DNA of 64,000 nucleotides from positions 2,914,001 through 2,978,000 of the forward strand of contig CAVPTO010000003.1 of assembly GCA_963708675.1 (NCBI GenBank), read 5' to 3'. Origin of the DNA: DATAXP01 sp963708675 (GTDB lineage: Bacteria; Planctomycetota; Planctomycetia; Pirellulales; PNKZ01). Each line of letters opens with the position of its first letter. The stretch's first letter is position 1. Shown piece by piece: positions 44,110-52,482 of the stretch. A program made the translations under genes and the position numbers. Below the pieces are notes generated by a model. That model did not search any database and was not told where the DNA came from. It saw nothing but the letters and a program-made list of their open reading frames with translations.

Positions 44110-45134
44110 CGGCTGTGTTGATTTTCAAGAGGGTTGAAGGACAACTTCGTCGCGGTTTTCTGGGCATGATGTTCTCCAAGGTTCGTTGTTGCGGATGATG
44201 GTGTTGAGGATCACGAGCAGCTTGCGCATGCAGGCGGTCATCATCACTTTGAAGGGCTTGCCGGCAGCGCTCAGGCGCTGGGCCATGGCGCGAATCGTCG
44301 GGTTCCACGTGCGCGCGGTGAGCGTGGCCATGTAGAGCGCGTTGCGGACGCTCTGCCGACCACCGATGATGTGCCGTTGGCCACGCTGCTTGCCGCTGTC
44401 GCGATTGATCGGCGCGACACCAACGAGTGCGGCGATGCACTGCCGGTTGAGCTTTCCTAACTCAGGCAGTTCGGCGATGAGCGCGGTGGCTGTGGCCTGG
44501 CCGACACCGGGCACGCTGATGAGCAGTCGATAGCGCTGCCGCCAGTCGTCATCGCGTTCGATCAGTTCGAGCATCTGCGCTTCGACTTGCGACAACTGCT
44601 TGTCGAGCGCCTTGAGCGAATACTGAATCTGTCGGCGGAGCTTCATGTGCATGGCCTGCTCCAGCCGCTGCTTCTCCATGGTGATCATCGCCACGAGCTG
44701 ACGACGCCGGGCCACCAGCTCATCGAGAAAGAGCTGGTTTTCCGAGGGCCTTTCGCTGGCGCGTGGTCCGATCACGGCGCCGAAGTGCGCGAGGATGCGA
44801 GCATCGATCATGTCGGTCTTGGCCAGTTGACCGGTGCTCTTGGCGAAGTCGCGTGGCTGGCGTGGGTTAACGATCGCCACCTCGAATCCGGAGTCCATTA
44901 AGGCAGTGGCCACACGACGCTCGTAGCGACCGGTCGCTTCGATCACGACCAGACGCACGACGTGTTGAGCTAAGCGCTCGACCAGCGCGTCGATGCCGGC
45001 CGTCGTGTTGTCGAAGGTGAAAGCCTTGTGCTCGGGCCAAAGATGCACGTCGAACTTGTCTTTGGCCACGTCGATACCCACGAACACTTCGGGCGAGGCG
45101 CTGCTGTGCATGGCGAAGTCCCTTTCTTGCGAAT
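44110..45134 (-). mobile_element. IS110-family element inserted in attC13
   Basis: One end is fixed by the break in attC13. The other end is obscured because the RAYT element begins only 24 bases upstream of the transposase start, too close to leave the usual IS110 leader. The element is therefore either truncated or split. IS110/IS1111-family elements lack classical inverted repeats, and one group is known to target attC sites. Confidence 0.75.
44125..45111 (-). CDS. IS110-family transposase (DEDD recombinase)
   Basis: A 328-residue protein from ATG 45111, preceded by AAAGGGA. The RuvC-like DEDD residues are visible: Asp14 (VGIDVAKDKFD), Glu58 (VIEATGRYE), Asp100 and Asp103 (KTDMIDAR). The C-terminal Tnp20 domain has ISVPGVGQATATALIAELPE and GGRQSVRNALYMA with the second-site serine. 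Family members use a structured RNA from their own noncoding end to choose target and donor. A longer in-frame start at 45324 runs through the RAYT element and is rejected. Confidence 0.92.
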   Translation of the reverse strand: MHSSASPEVFVGIDVAKDKFDVHLWPEHKAFTFDNTTAGIDALVERLAQHVVRLVVIEATGRYERRVATALMDSGFEVAIVNPRQPRDFAKSTGQLAKTDMIDARILAHFGAVIGPRASERPSENQLFLDELVARRRQLVAMITMEKQRLEQAMHMKLRRQIQYSLKALDKQLSQVEAQMLELIERDDDWRQRYRLLISVPGVGQATATALIAELPELGKLNRQCIAALVGVAPINRDSGKQRGQRHIIGGRQSVRNALYMATLTARTWNPTIRAMAQRLSAAGKPFKVMMTACMRKLLVILNTIIRNNEPWRTSCPENRDEVVLQPS

Positions 45135-45911
45135 GGGGGCATCTAAACGGGACAGGTCTAATTATTGACAGGTCGTTCATCCTTCGGTAAACTCTGACCA
45201 TGCCTCGCACCGCGCGTCTGGCTCCTGGAGGGATGTTGTTCCACGTCTTGAACCGTGGCGTGGGACGGATGCGGCTGTTTCTGCGCGATGCTGACTTCGA
45301 GGCGTTCGAGCGCGCGATCGCCAAAACGTTGGAAACGCGGCCGATGCGGATCGTCGCTTATTGCTTGATGTCGAACCACTGGCATTTCGTGCTGTGGCCG
45401 AAATCGGATGGCGATTTGGGGGCGTTCATGCAAAAGCTGACGATCACCCATGGCGCAACTGGCAAGAGCATCGTCGTCGCGTCGGCTACGGCCACTTGTA
45501 CCAGGGGCGCTACAAATCGTTTCCGATCGAAGGCGATGAGCATCTGTACCAGGTGGTGCGTTACGTGGAACGTAACGCGCTGCGTGCGAATCTCGTGCGC
45601 CGCGCAGAGGATTGGCACTGGTCAAGCTTGTGGCGGCGCTTGCACCCGTCGCCCGACGAGCCGCAGCTTCTCAGTGACTGGCCCGTGCCCCAGCCCCGCG
45701 CTTGGGTGCCTTACGTGAATGCCCCTCAAACTGAAGAAGAAATGGCGGCCATCCGCAAGTGTGTGTTGCGCGGTCAACCGTTCGGCCATGACCGCTGGGT
45801 GCGCCGCACAGCCGAGCGTTTGGGCCTCGAATCGACCCTTCGTCCCCGCGGAAGACCCCGAAAGGCCGTCGACCGCAAAAAGATTTAGACCTGTCCCGTT
45901 TATATGCCCCC
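45135..45911 (+). mobile_element. RAYT unit with 27-bp inverted ends
   Basis: The left end 45135-45161 and right end 45885-45911 are inverted repeats matching at 26 of 27 positions (shared core AAACGGGACAGGTCTAA). A second short copy of the core (GACAGGT) follows the left end. Between them is a single REP-associated tyrosine transposase gene. This is the typical arrangement of a RAYT gene flanked by its REP-type palindromic partners. Confidence 0.8.
45200..45888 (+). pseudogene. REP-associated tyrosine transposase (TnpA-REP), frameshifted
   Basis: ATG 45200 opens PRTARLAPGGMLFHVLNRGV, the Y1-transposase fold, with the metal-binding His pair in SNHWHFVLWP. Near 45455 the frame breaks. The expected continuation is found two frames over: RVGYGHLYQGRYKSFPIEGD, with catalytic Tyr, then VVRYVERNALRANLV and DWHWSSLWRR, to a TAG at 45886-45888. 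The total would be about 230 residues. It is probably inactive unless the frameshift is an assembly error. These enzymes act on REP-type hairpins. Confidence 0.85.
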
Positions 45912-46164
45912 GTTTATATGCCCCTCAGTGACTGGCCCGTGCCCCAGCCCCGCGCTTGGGTGCCTTACGTGAATGCCCCTCAAACTGAAGAAGAAATGGC
46001 GGCCATCCGCAAGTGTGTGTTGCGCGGTCAACCGTTCGGCCATGACCGCTGGGTGCGCCGCACAGCCGAGCGTTTGGGCCTCGAATCGACCCTTCGTCCC
46101 CGCGGAAGACCCCGAAAGGCCGTCGACCGCAAAAAGATTTAGACCTGTCCCGTTTATATGCCCC
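45671..46164 (+). repeat. 240-bp direct duplication of the RAYT 3' end
   Basis: Bases 45671-45910 recur apparently exactly at 45925-46164 (period 254). The 14 bases between (CGTTTATATGCCCC) are a third copy of the repeat tail. The duplicated block holds the last 70 codons of the RAYT gene plus its right inverted end, so the locus has one left end and two right ends. Confidence 0.9.
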
Positions 46165-46650
46165 TAACCCTTATATGGCCTCTGTCTGTCAAGGGTGCGC
46201 ACCGAGATTGTTCTCGGCGCGATTGACGCATGTTTCACCGAGTTGCTTTGTGGCAGGCACCCGGGAAGCATCGGTGGTGCGTTAATCGGCTAGGAGTCGG
46301 TTCGCGCTGGCGGCATCGATCACAGGGCGCTTCGTAAAGTGCTGTGTCGCGCCAAACACTTATGGAGGGTCGAACCTGCGCGCTTGCGCACACCACGTTT
46401 GTCGGCGATGAGCATTCGCTCAGGTCGTAGTTCCGACGCCCTAGAATCTCCTCCGTGCCCCCGGCAGAGTCTCTGCAGACTCCGTCTGTCCGGCGCTTTC
46501 AAATCAGCGGGCTCACCGTTCGACCCACCTGTGGGCTCATGGTGCATCAACAGCCCCGGCGATCAACCCTCACTCCGCTGACCCTCACAAGCCCAGTGGA
46601 ACGCCGATCGCCGGGGCCGCGTCAGCAATGGCGCGGTTCTTTTGCGCGGG
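46165..46650. other. Non-coding, partly structured region
   Basis: No supported gene in 486 bases. Two hairpin-forming stretches stand out at the left: GGTGCGCACC (self-complementary) and CCGAGATTGTTCTCGG (6-bp stem, 4-base loop), at about 46185-46215. They could be part of the displaced leader of the IS110 element. Nearer the surface-protein gene is the long inverted repeat listed separately. Confidence 0.4.
46553..46617. terminator. 12-bp perfect inverted repeat downstream of surface-protein gene
   Basis: GCCCCGGCGATC (46553-46564) and GATCGCCGGGGC (46606-46617) are perfect reverse complements separated by 41 bases. It lies 34 bases beyond the stop of the minus-strand gene ending at 46651, so it may help end or stabilise that transcript. 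There is no U-tract and the loop is long. A repeat-element end is the alternative. Confidence 0.35.
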
Positions 46651-48588
46651 CTACACGGTGAACTGCTGAAGGTAGTTGCCGCCGGCCAATCCATCGGCGT
46701 TGCCGTCGAGTCGCTGATTGAACAGCGTCTCGGTCACGTCGATGCCCAAGATTCGCAGGGAGTATTTGCCGGAGAGCAGTGCGCCACTTGAGTCGACGAA
46801 TGCACCGCTGAAGGTTAGCGTCACGACAGTGTGGCCGTCCTGAAGTTGCGAAGCGACATTTAGGGTCACAGCGCCACCGCCGGTGCCGAGCTTCGTCAGC
46901 GTGAAGGCATCGGTAGGCGATGTGATATTCACCTGGGCGCTCAACGGAATCACGATGCTTCCGCTACTCACGACAACGCTCGCGACTGTCGGCGGTGGGA
47001 TGACGTTCACCGCGATGCTCGACGTCGCGACCAACGCTCCGCCGAATCCGCTGTTGCCGAGGTCGTTCGTCGAAATCTGAATCGACGTAGCACCGGAGAA
47101 GAACGCATTCGCATGGAACTTCATGCCATTGAGCGCCGTATTGAGTTGCGCGACGGTGCCGGTCATGACGATCGTTGACGTGCCATTGCCATCGATGGAT
47201 GCCAGCGAGCTCGTGTTTGTTAGCGTCAACGAGCCATCGGTGGCCGTCAAAGTAACTTGCTCGACCTGGCCTTTGGCGTCGGCGTCGGCGATCGTCACTC
47301 GATTGCCGTTCGCTGCGGAGAGCACGAGCGTTCCTGTCTCGGAGACAAGCTGTAGCCCTGGCACGTTATTGACGGGTGATTGATTGGGCGGGACGACTGC
47401 AACCGAAATGACGTCTGCATCCGTCTGTGCTCCACCGATGCCACCGTTACCCAGATCATTCGTGGTCAGATGGATCACCGCATTCCCCGAGTAACCAGCG
47501 TTCGGGGTGAACGTCATCCCATCGAGAGCCGCGTTGATCTGGTCGAGCGATCCGCGAAACGTCACGGTGGCGTCGCTGGTGCCGGTTCCGGCCGTAAACG
47601 ATAGCCCATCGGTGGTCGCAAGCGAAATTGTTCCCTGTGTTGTTCGAAGCGAGACTTGTAGTGGTAGGTCGCCGTTGTCGGGATCAGCAACCGACACTTG
47701 GTTCCCGTTCGCTTCGGAGAACGTCAGGGTGCTGCCGGCATTGACGCTTTGACTGGCCGGCGTGGTATTCACCGGCGCCTCGTCGACATGCCATACACTG
47801 ATGGGCACCGTGCTCGCCAACGTCGTCAACGTGCTACCGTCTTCTGCCTTGACGATGCTGTTCAGGCCTACCTCGGCGTTGCCGGTGAATCCCGAGTCCG
47901 GCATGAAGGTCGCGCCTTGCAACGCTGCATTGGTCGCATCAACCGATCCCGTGAAGGTCATGTACGAACTGTTCGCCCCACTCCCTGCCGAAAACGTCAG
48001 TCCATCGGTTGAGGCCAGGCTGAACAACCCGTTCGTTGAGCTGATTGTCGTCTGAACGGAACTTCCGGACGGCGCACTGCCGGCAAGTGTCAACGAGTTG
48101 TACGACGCGTCCGAGAATGAGGCAGGCGTATCGGTGCTTGTGCTCTGAGAGGTCGGAGCGATCATGTCCATGCTCTGGTCGCCGTTCGGAGGCTGGACCT
48201 CAAACCCTGTGGAGTCCGATGTACGCCCTTCACTATCCGTGGTAGTGGCAGTCATGGTCCCGTACGAATCTGGTCCCACGGGGAAACTGCCATAAAACGA
48301 TCCGTCGGGATTCACATCAAGGTTGACAGAAAGTCCGCCCGGGCCAGTGATGTTTACTTGCGACGGGTAGTTAACGCCGTCACGACCTTGCTCTAAAGCC
48401 GTTCCAGAGACTTGAAGGACGCCATCCTCGACGAGATTGGTGCCGATCGTCGGCGGTTCCGGGTGACAAAGCATTCGGCGAGTCTCAAGCCCCTCCAATC
48501 GAAGTCTTCGGCAGTAATCTCGCCGCTGAGCAGGTTTGGTCGGATTTCCACGAAGCGCGCAGAGTGCACGCGTAAGAATGGCGATCAT
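46651..48588 (-). CDS. Planctomycete surface protein with cadherin-like repeats
   Basis: A 645-residue protein. The N-terminus carries RRLRLEGLETRRML, the LExxLExRxLL-type motif that opens many large planctomycete surface proteins. About three tandem repeats of roughly 110 residues follow (residues about 160-510), each with a DGLTFSAGSG-type turn, an xxTFTGSVDATNAAL step and a TPNAGYSGNAVIHLTTNDLG-type end. These are cadherin/dockerin-like beta sandwiches that usually bind calcium. The C-terminus ends FNQRLDGNADGLAGGNY, a calcium-loop-like motif. Secretion route and partner unknown. Confidence 0.75.
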   Translation of the reverse strand: MIAILTRALCALRGNPTKPAQRRDYCRRLRLEGLETRRMLCHPEPPTIGTNLVEDGVLQVSGTALEQGRDGVNYPSQVNITGPGGLSVNLDVNPDGSFYGSFPVGPDSYGTMTATTTDSEGRTSDSTGFEVQPPNGDQSMDMIAPTSQSTSTDTPASFSDASYNSLTLAGSAPSGSSVQTTISSTNGLFSLASTDGLTFSAGSGANSSYMTFTGSVDATNAALQGATFMPDSGFTGNAEVGLNSIVKAEDGSTLTTLASTVPISVWHVDEAPVNTTPASQSVNAGSTLTFSEANGNQVSVADPDNGDLPLQVSLRTTQGTISLATTDGLSFTAGTGTSDATVTFRGSLDQINAALDGMTFTPNAGYSGNAVIHLTTNDLGNGGIGGAQTDADVISVAVVPPNQSPVNNVPGLQLVSETGTLVLSAANGNRVTIADADAKGQVEQVTLTATDGSLTLTNTSSLASIDGNGTSTIVMTGTVAQLNTALNGMKFHANAFFSGATSIQISTNDLGNSGFGGALVATSSIAVNVIPPPTVASVVVSSGSIVIPLSAQVNITSPTDAFTLTKLGTGGGAVTLNVASQLQDGHTVVTLTFSGAFVDSSGALLSGKYSLRILGIDVTETLFNQRLDGNADGLAGGNYLQQFTV

Positions 48589-48747
48589 TCCGATGGCCTC
48601 GTTCGTTGTTGTTAGATCGCGGCTTCCAAGACGCGCAACGCGCGAGATGTGCCGTTATCCGGTCAACACGAACAAGGGAGCAGTCACCGGACACGCCAGG
48701 CCTGAGAAGAACCCAAGACGCTTACTGCGTTATGTCGCGAGAGCTGG

Positions 48748-50931
48748 CTAGTAGGGCGCCGCCAAGAGATCTGCTGAGAACGGCACACGTTCGATGTGCT
48801 CGTGCGGCGGGCCTTCGGGCAGAGTGCCGCGTGGCCTTACAGAATCGAAAATCAGGTCGTCACGAACGACGTTGAGGTTGACGCCGTTGGCCATCGCAGC
48901 GCGCAGCATCGACAGTCCACGATCGACGTACGTCTTATCAACCCGAGCAGCCATTGAGTACGCGCGAGCCGCATGATAATAAAGTTGGCCACTCATTGGG
49001 CCGAGAGTCATCGCATGCTCGATGTCTCGAATCGCGTCTTTCGGTATCTCGCGACGCTTATTGATGCCCAGCTGAAGATATACGAGCCCCCGGCCATACA
49101 CCGCCTGCTGGAGCTCCGGATTCTTTTCCAGCGCGATCTCGTAAGCCGAAATTGCAGCCGACCATTGAGATGCACGGTACAGGGCGTATCCGCGATTGCA
49201 GAACGCGTTTGCTGTCTCTAAGCCGGCAGCGATCGCTTCTCGGTAAAGCTCGGCGGCCATTTGCCACTTTTCAATGCGTGCCACACAGTAGGCCTGTAAA
49301 GCCGCAGTGGTTGGAGTCCATTCAAGATCGAGAGCACGCTGGTAGTCAGACACCGCTGCCACGTAGTCGCGCTGTCGTCGCAGGGCGTCGCCGCGAGCAA
49401 TGTAAACGGGTGCCGTTTTGTTGCCGCTGCGCAGCAAATCGGTGAGCGTTAGCAGTGCTTCCTCGGAATGACCGTGATCGAGAGCCGATCGTGCACGCTG
49501 ATACTCGCGCACTTCAAACGGTTCACGAGTGACGACGAAGCCAACAGCGCCAGTCGCAATGGCGGCACTGGCGAGTATTGCGCTTCCCACCAATCGCCGA
49601 TGCGACTTAGCCCATCGGTTGAGTCGGCTCCGAATTCCTAGGCATTCGTTGAAGCTCGCAACCAACTCGTTCGCAGTTTGAAAGCGAGCATTCGCATCGA
49701 AACGAAGGCACCGTTGAAGCAGCGAAACGACCTTGCTATCGAGACCGCGAGCAAGCTGAGGCAATTGCGACGGTTGACGACACTGGATGGCAAACATCGC
49801 CTTTGCCAATTCCCTAGGGTCATTGCTTGTGCTGTCAGGGGTTATTGGGACGTTGCCAAAGATCATTTGGTAGAGGACAACGCCAAGCGAATAGATGTCA
49901 GCGCGTCCATCGATCGAAATCTGGCTCTCAGGACTCAGAAAGACTGCTTCGATTTGCTCGGGCGCCATGTACGGGACCGTGCCGCCAAGTCGAAAGGCAT
50001 TGGTCGCTGCATCGATTGCGAGGTTGAAGTCAAAGAGAAGCGGCGACCCGGAAGCGGTGAGAACAATGTTCGACGGCTTGATGTCGCGGTGAAAAATGCC
50101 GGCTCGATGCGTAAACGCAAGGGCCTCGGCCAACTGCCGTCCGATCTCTAAAACCCCGTCCACATAGTTCGAGTTGTGTCGCAACGTGAACCGATGGGCG
50201 TCGTCCACTTTCGGAAGCTCGCCATGATCAATCGCAGCGACCGCATCGAGCAACGCGCCGGCATTTCGCGGCGGGAATGGTTGTGACTTTATCGACTCTA
50301 ACGCGTCGCCTAGGGTGGCCCTCCCGTGGAAGGACATGCAAATAATCGAACGGCCCGATACGGGATCGCTACACACGGAGTGCACGCGCACGATATTCGG
50401 ATGGACGAGTTTCCCAAGTGTCGCGGCCTCGTAGCCCCCCATGGATGCGACCTTGATGACGACAAGGCGGTCGCCGAGCACCTGCTCCCGTGCGAGGTAC
50501 GCCCGCGCGAGGGCTCCGCGTCCGAGCTCCTCGACGATCTCGAATCCTTGAATGACTCCGCCCACGACCGGCCACGGCATTGCGTCCAGGTCGCGAGCTA
50601 AATCGGGATGCCCCCCCACGAGAGCATCGGCCCAAAGCATCTGCGCGATCGAATTACGCAGACAGCTTGGAAACCGATTGCAGAAGCTCTCTGACGCAAC
50701 AAGCTGGCCGGCATCGCGACGCTGGCAGAATTCCTCGTAGATCAGGTCGAGAACCACCGACCGATCCGCCATCAGCTCAGGATGATCTCGAAGGACCTCG
50801 TCCGCGCGGCCGGGTTGGCCGTTGGTCCATCCCACCGTGGCAAGGTCGACAATTGCCCGCAACGACTTTGAACCGCTGGGGACCGTTGGCGAATCCCGTG
50901 AGCTATTCGAGACGTCGGTGCTGTCGCTCAT
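48748..50931 (-). CDS. Serine/threonine kinase with TPR repeats and altered DFG motif
   Basis: A 727-residue protein. The kinase domain spans about residues 128-425: Lys160, HRDIKPSN at 281-288, APEQ at 323-326. Two departures stand out: the glycine loop reads GRGALARAY, lacking the third Gly, and the metal motif is DFN (301-303) instead of DFG. One membrane helix near residue 450 is followed by tetratricopeptide repeats to the end (AYCVARIEKWQMAAELYREA, FCNRGYALYRASQWSAAISA). Its start overlaps the sigma-factor stop. It may be active with lower efficiency or a pseudokinase. Confidence 0.88.
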   Translation of the reverse strand: MSDSTDVSNSSRDSPTVPSGSKSLRAIVDLATVGWTNGQPGRADEVLRDHPELMADRSVVLDLIYEEFCQRRDAGQLVASESFCNRFPSCLRNSIAQMLWADALVGGHPDLARDLDAMPWPVVGGVIQGFEIVEELGRGALARAYLAREQVLGDRLVVIKVASMGGYEAATLGKLVHPNIVRVHSVCSDPVSGRSIICMSFHGRATLGDALESIKSQPFPPRNAGALLDAVAAIDHGELPKVDDAHRFTLRHNSNYVDGVLEIGRQLAEALAFTHRAGIFHRDIKPSNIVLTASGSPLLFDFNLAIDAATNAFRLGGTVPYMAPEQIEAVFLSPESQISIDGRADIYSLGVVLYQMIFGNVPITPDSTSNDPRELAKAMFAIQCRQPSQLPQLARGLDSKVVSLLQRCLRFDANARFQTANELVASFNECLGIRSRLNRWAKSHRRLVGSAILASAAIATGAVGFVVTREPFEVREYQRARSALDHGHSEEALLTLTDLLRSGNKTAPVYIARGDALRRQRDYVAAVSDYQRALDLEWTPTTAALQAYCVARIEKWQMAAELYREAIAAGLETANAFCNRGYALYRASQWSAAISAYEIALEKNPELQQAVYGRGLVYLQLGINKRREIPKDAIRDIEHAMTLGPMSGQLYYHAARAYSMAARVDKTYVDRGLSMLRAAMANGVNLNVVRDDLIFDSVRPRGTLPEGPPHEHIERVPFSADLLAAPY

Positions 50932-51497
50932 GGCACGAAGGAATTCTCAAGTCGCTTGAAGACACGACGGACTGTCCGCTCGCTTAAGCCAAACCGAAGG
51001 GCAATGGCCTCCAACGTTTCTCCGCCCATGCGCATTGAAACCATCCTCTGTTCGTTGAGGGGAAGCACCATCACGATCGTTCGCCATTGCTCTCGGGCGA
51101 CCGCAATCGCACTCGGGGTGGGAACGTCGGCGACCAATTGCTGCATGCTTTGCTCGGCCGCGTCACCCTCTCTCGCCAGGTTGTTCTTCTGAAAAACGAG
51201 GAACTTACGGAATGCGTCGACAAGTTTGTTATGGACGAGAATATTCAGCGAGGCAACGACCTCCTCGGGGGAGGCAAATTGCCGACCATGAACAATGTTC
51301 TCAAAGAATGATGCCCAAACCGCTTGGGTAAAGTCCGAACTTTCGAACTTGCTCCGCAGTCGGCTGTCGAGCTTGCGCCTCACGGCGCGAAGCAGGTGCC
51401 GGCCGAATCGACGTAGAAACTCGTCGACCGCGAGTTCGTCTCCAGAAGACAAACGCCGCATCAGCTCTTCGAACTGCTCGTTATTCTCTTGGATCAT
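50928..51497 (-). CDS. ECF RNA polymerase sigma factor
   Basis: A 189-residue sigma factor. Region 2 reads FESSDFTQAVWASFFENI near residue 50; region 4 is a helix-turn-helix near residue 160 (EAIALRFGLSERTVRRVFKRLE). Its TGA overlaps the ATG of the TPR kinase, the same sigma/kinase coupling seen at 6834-9108. Such pairs are abundant in planctomycetes; the kinase may tune the sigma factor, which is inferred. Confidence 0.85.
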   Translation of the reverse strand: MIQENNEQFEELMRRLSSGDELAVDEFLRRFGRHLLRAVRRKLDSRLRSKFESSDFTQAVWASFFENIVHGRQFASPEEVVASLNILVHNKLVDAFRKFLVFQKNNLAREGDAAEQSMQQLVADVPTPSAIAVAREQWRTIVMVLPLNEQRMVSMRMGGETLEAIALRFGLSERTVRRVFKRLENSFVP

Positions 51498-51581
51498 TTT
51501 TTCAAGAAATATCGCCGGTTCGAGAAACGACGCTCGTGTTAGCTACTAATAAGCGGCAATAGTCTCTGGATAAGGCTTCTG

Positions 51582-52325
51582 ATGTTTCAGTCCGTCGATC
51601 TCATGGCCGAAAAAGCTCGCAGCTCCAAAAGGGCTGGTCGGAGTCCTCGCAAAGCCGCCATGCTCGAACGATGCCTGGGGATTGCCCGTCTACTTTATGC
51701 TGACCTTCAGTGCAGCGTCGAGCAACTTACCGTCGAATTCAAAGTCAGCCGACGAACCATCTTTCGCGATATGTTGTCCCTTCGTGCAGCTGGTTTGAAG
51801 ATCGAGAGTGACCCCGTCCATCATCGATACCTGCTCGTTTCGGAAGACATCGCGCCACGAATATCGAAGCAGGATATCGAGGCGATTGTTCTTTCGCAGA
51901 TTGTTCCCGTCGAGTTGCGCCCGGCTGCTTACAGAGACGGCGGGTTCCCGCTGGCTCGGCTCATGGTACTGCTGCCGCGGCAACGACGCGAATCGCTCCA
52001 GAACCTACTTCTAGCCATCGAGCCGAATTCGAACAGGGGGGATGTCACCTATGCCTCTGAGGCGGTGGCTGTGGTCATCAAATCGATCGAATGTGAACGT
52101 GCTGTGCGAATCACTTACAGACTTTCGGAAAGTGGTGAACCGATCGCGACGAAGCTCTCGCCCATGCGGCTTAGTGCAATCGACTCCGAATGGTCGGTCG
52201 TCGGCCGGTCCTCCCTCCATCGACGAACTTGTGCCTTTCGGCTAAGCCGAATCGTCACTGCGGAGTTGACGGACGATCCTCTCGTCGGGTTGCGTTCTCA
52301 GACGGCGACCGCCACAAGACTGTAG
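51582..52325 (+). CDS. HTH/WYL-type transcriptional regulator
   Basis: A 247-residue protein. The N-terminal helix-turn-helix (SVEQLTVEFKVSRRTIFRDMLSL) is of the DeoR/WYL kind. The C-terminal half (ERAVRITYRLSESGEP, TKLSPMRLSAIDSEWSVVGR) fits a WYL-like ligand-sensing domain with some key residues changed. An in-frame ATG seven codons downstream is an equally good start. It is divergent from the sigma/kinase operon and could regulate it. Confidence 0.72.
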   Translation: MFQSVDLMAEKARSSKRAGRSPRKAAMLERCLGIARLLYADLQCSVEQLTVEFKVSRRTIFRDMLSLRAAGLKIESDPVHHRYLLVSEDIAPRISKQDIEAIVLSQIVPVELRPAAYRDGGFPLARLMVLLPRQRRESLQNLLLAIEPNSNRGDVTYASEAVAVVIKSIECERAVRITYRLSESGEPIATKLSPMRLSAIDSEWSVVGRSSLHRRTCAFRLSRIVTAELTDDPLVGLRSQTATATRL

Positions 52326-52482
52326 TCAAACGACCTTTTGGGTGGTGCCTTTTTTTCAGGGCGACTTCAGGAGCTGTGCTCAACCCGTACCTTTCGACGC
52401 CTGCCAGGCTTTTGGCCCCTGTCGGGCTTGGACGGATTCTCCGCACTTTCCAACTCAGTTCCAAATTTGCCTTGGATGAACT

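Noticed and set aside
45112..45324. Upstream extension of the IS110 transposase start to 45324
   Set aside because: The added residues would be encoded by the RAYT unit's inverted end and antisense to its gene. ATG 45111 has a ribosome site and fits family length.
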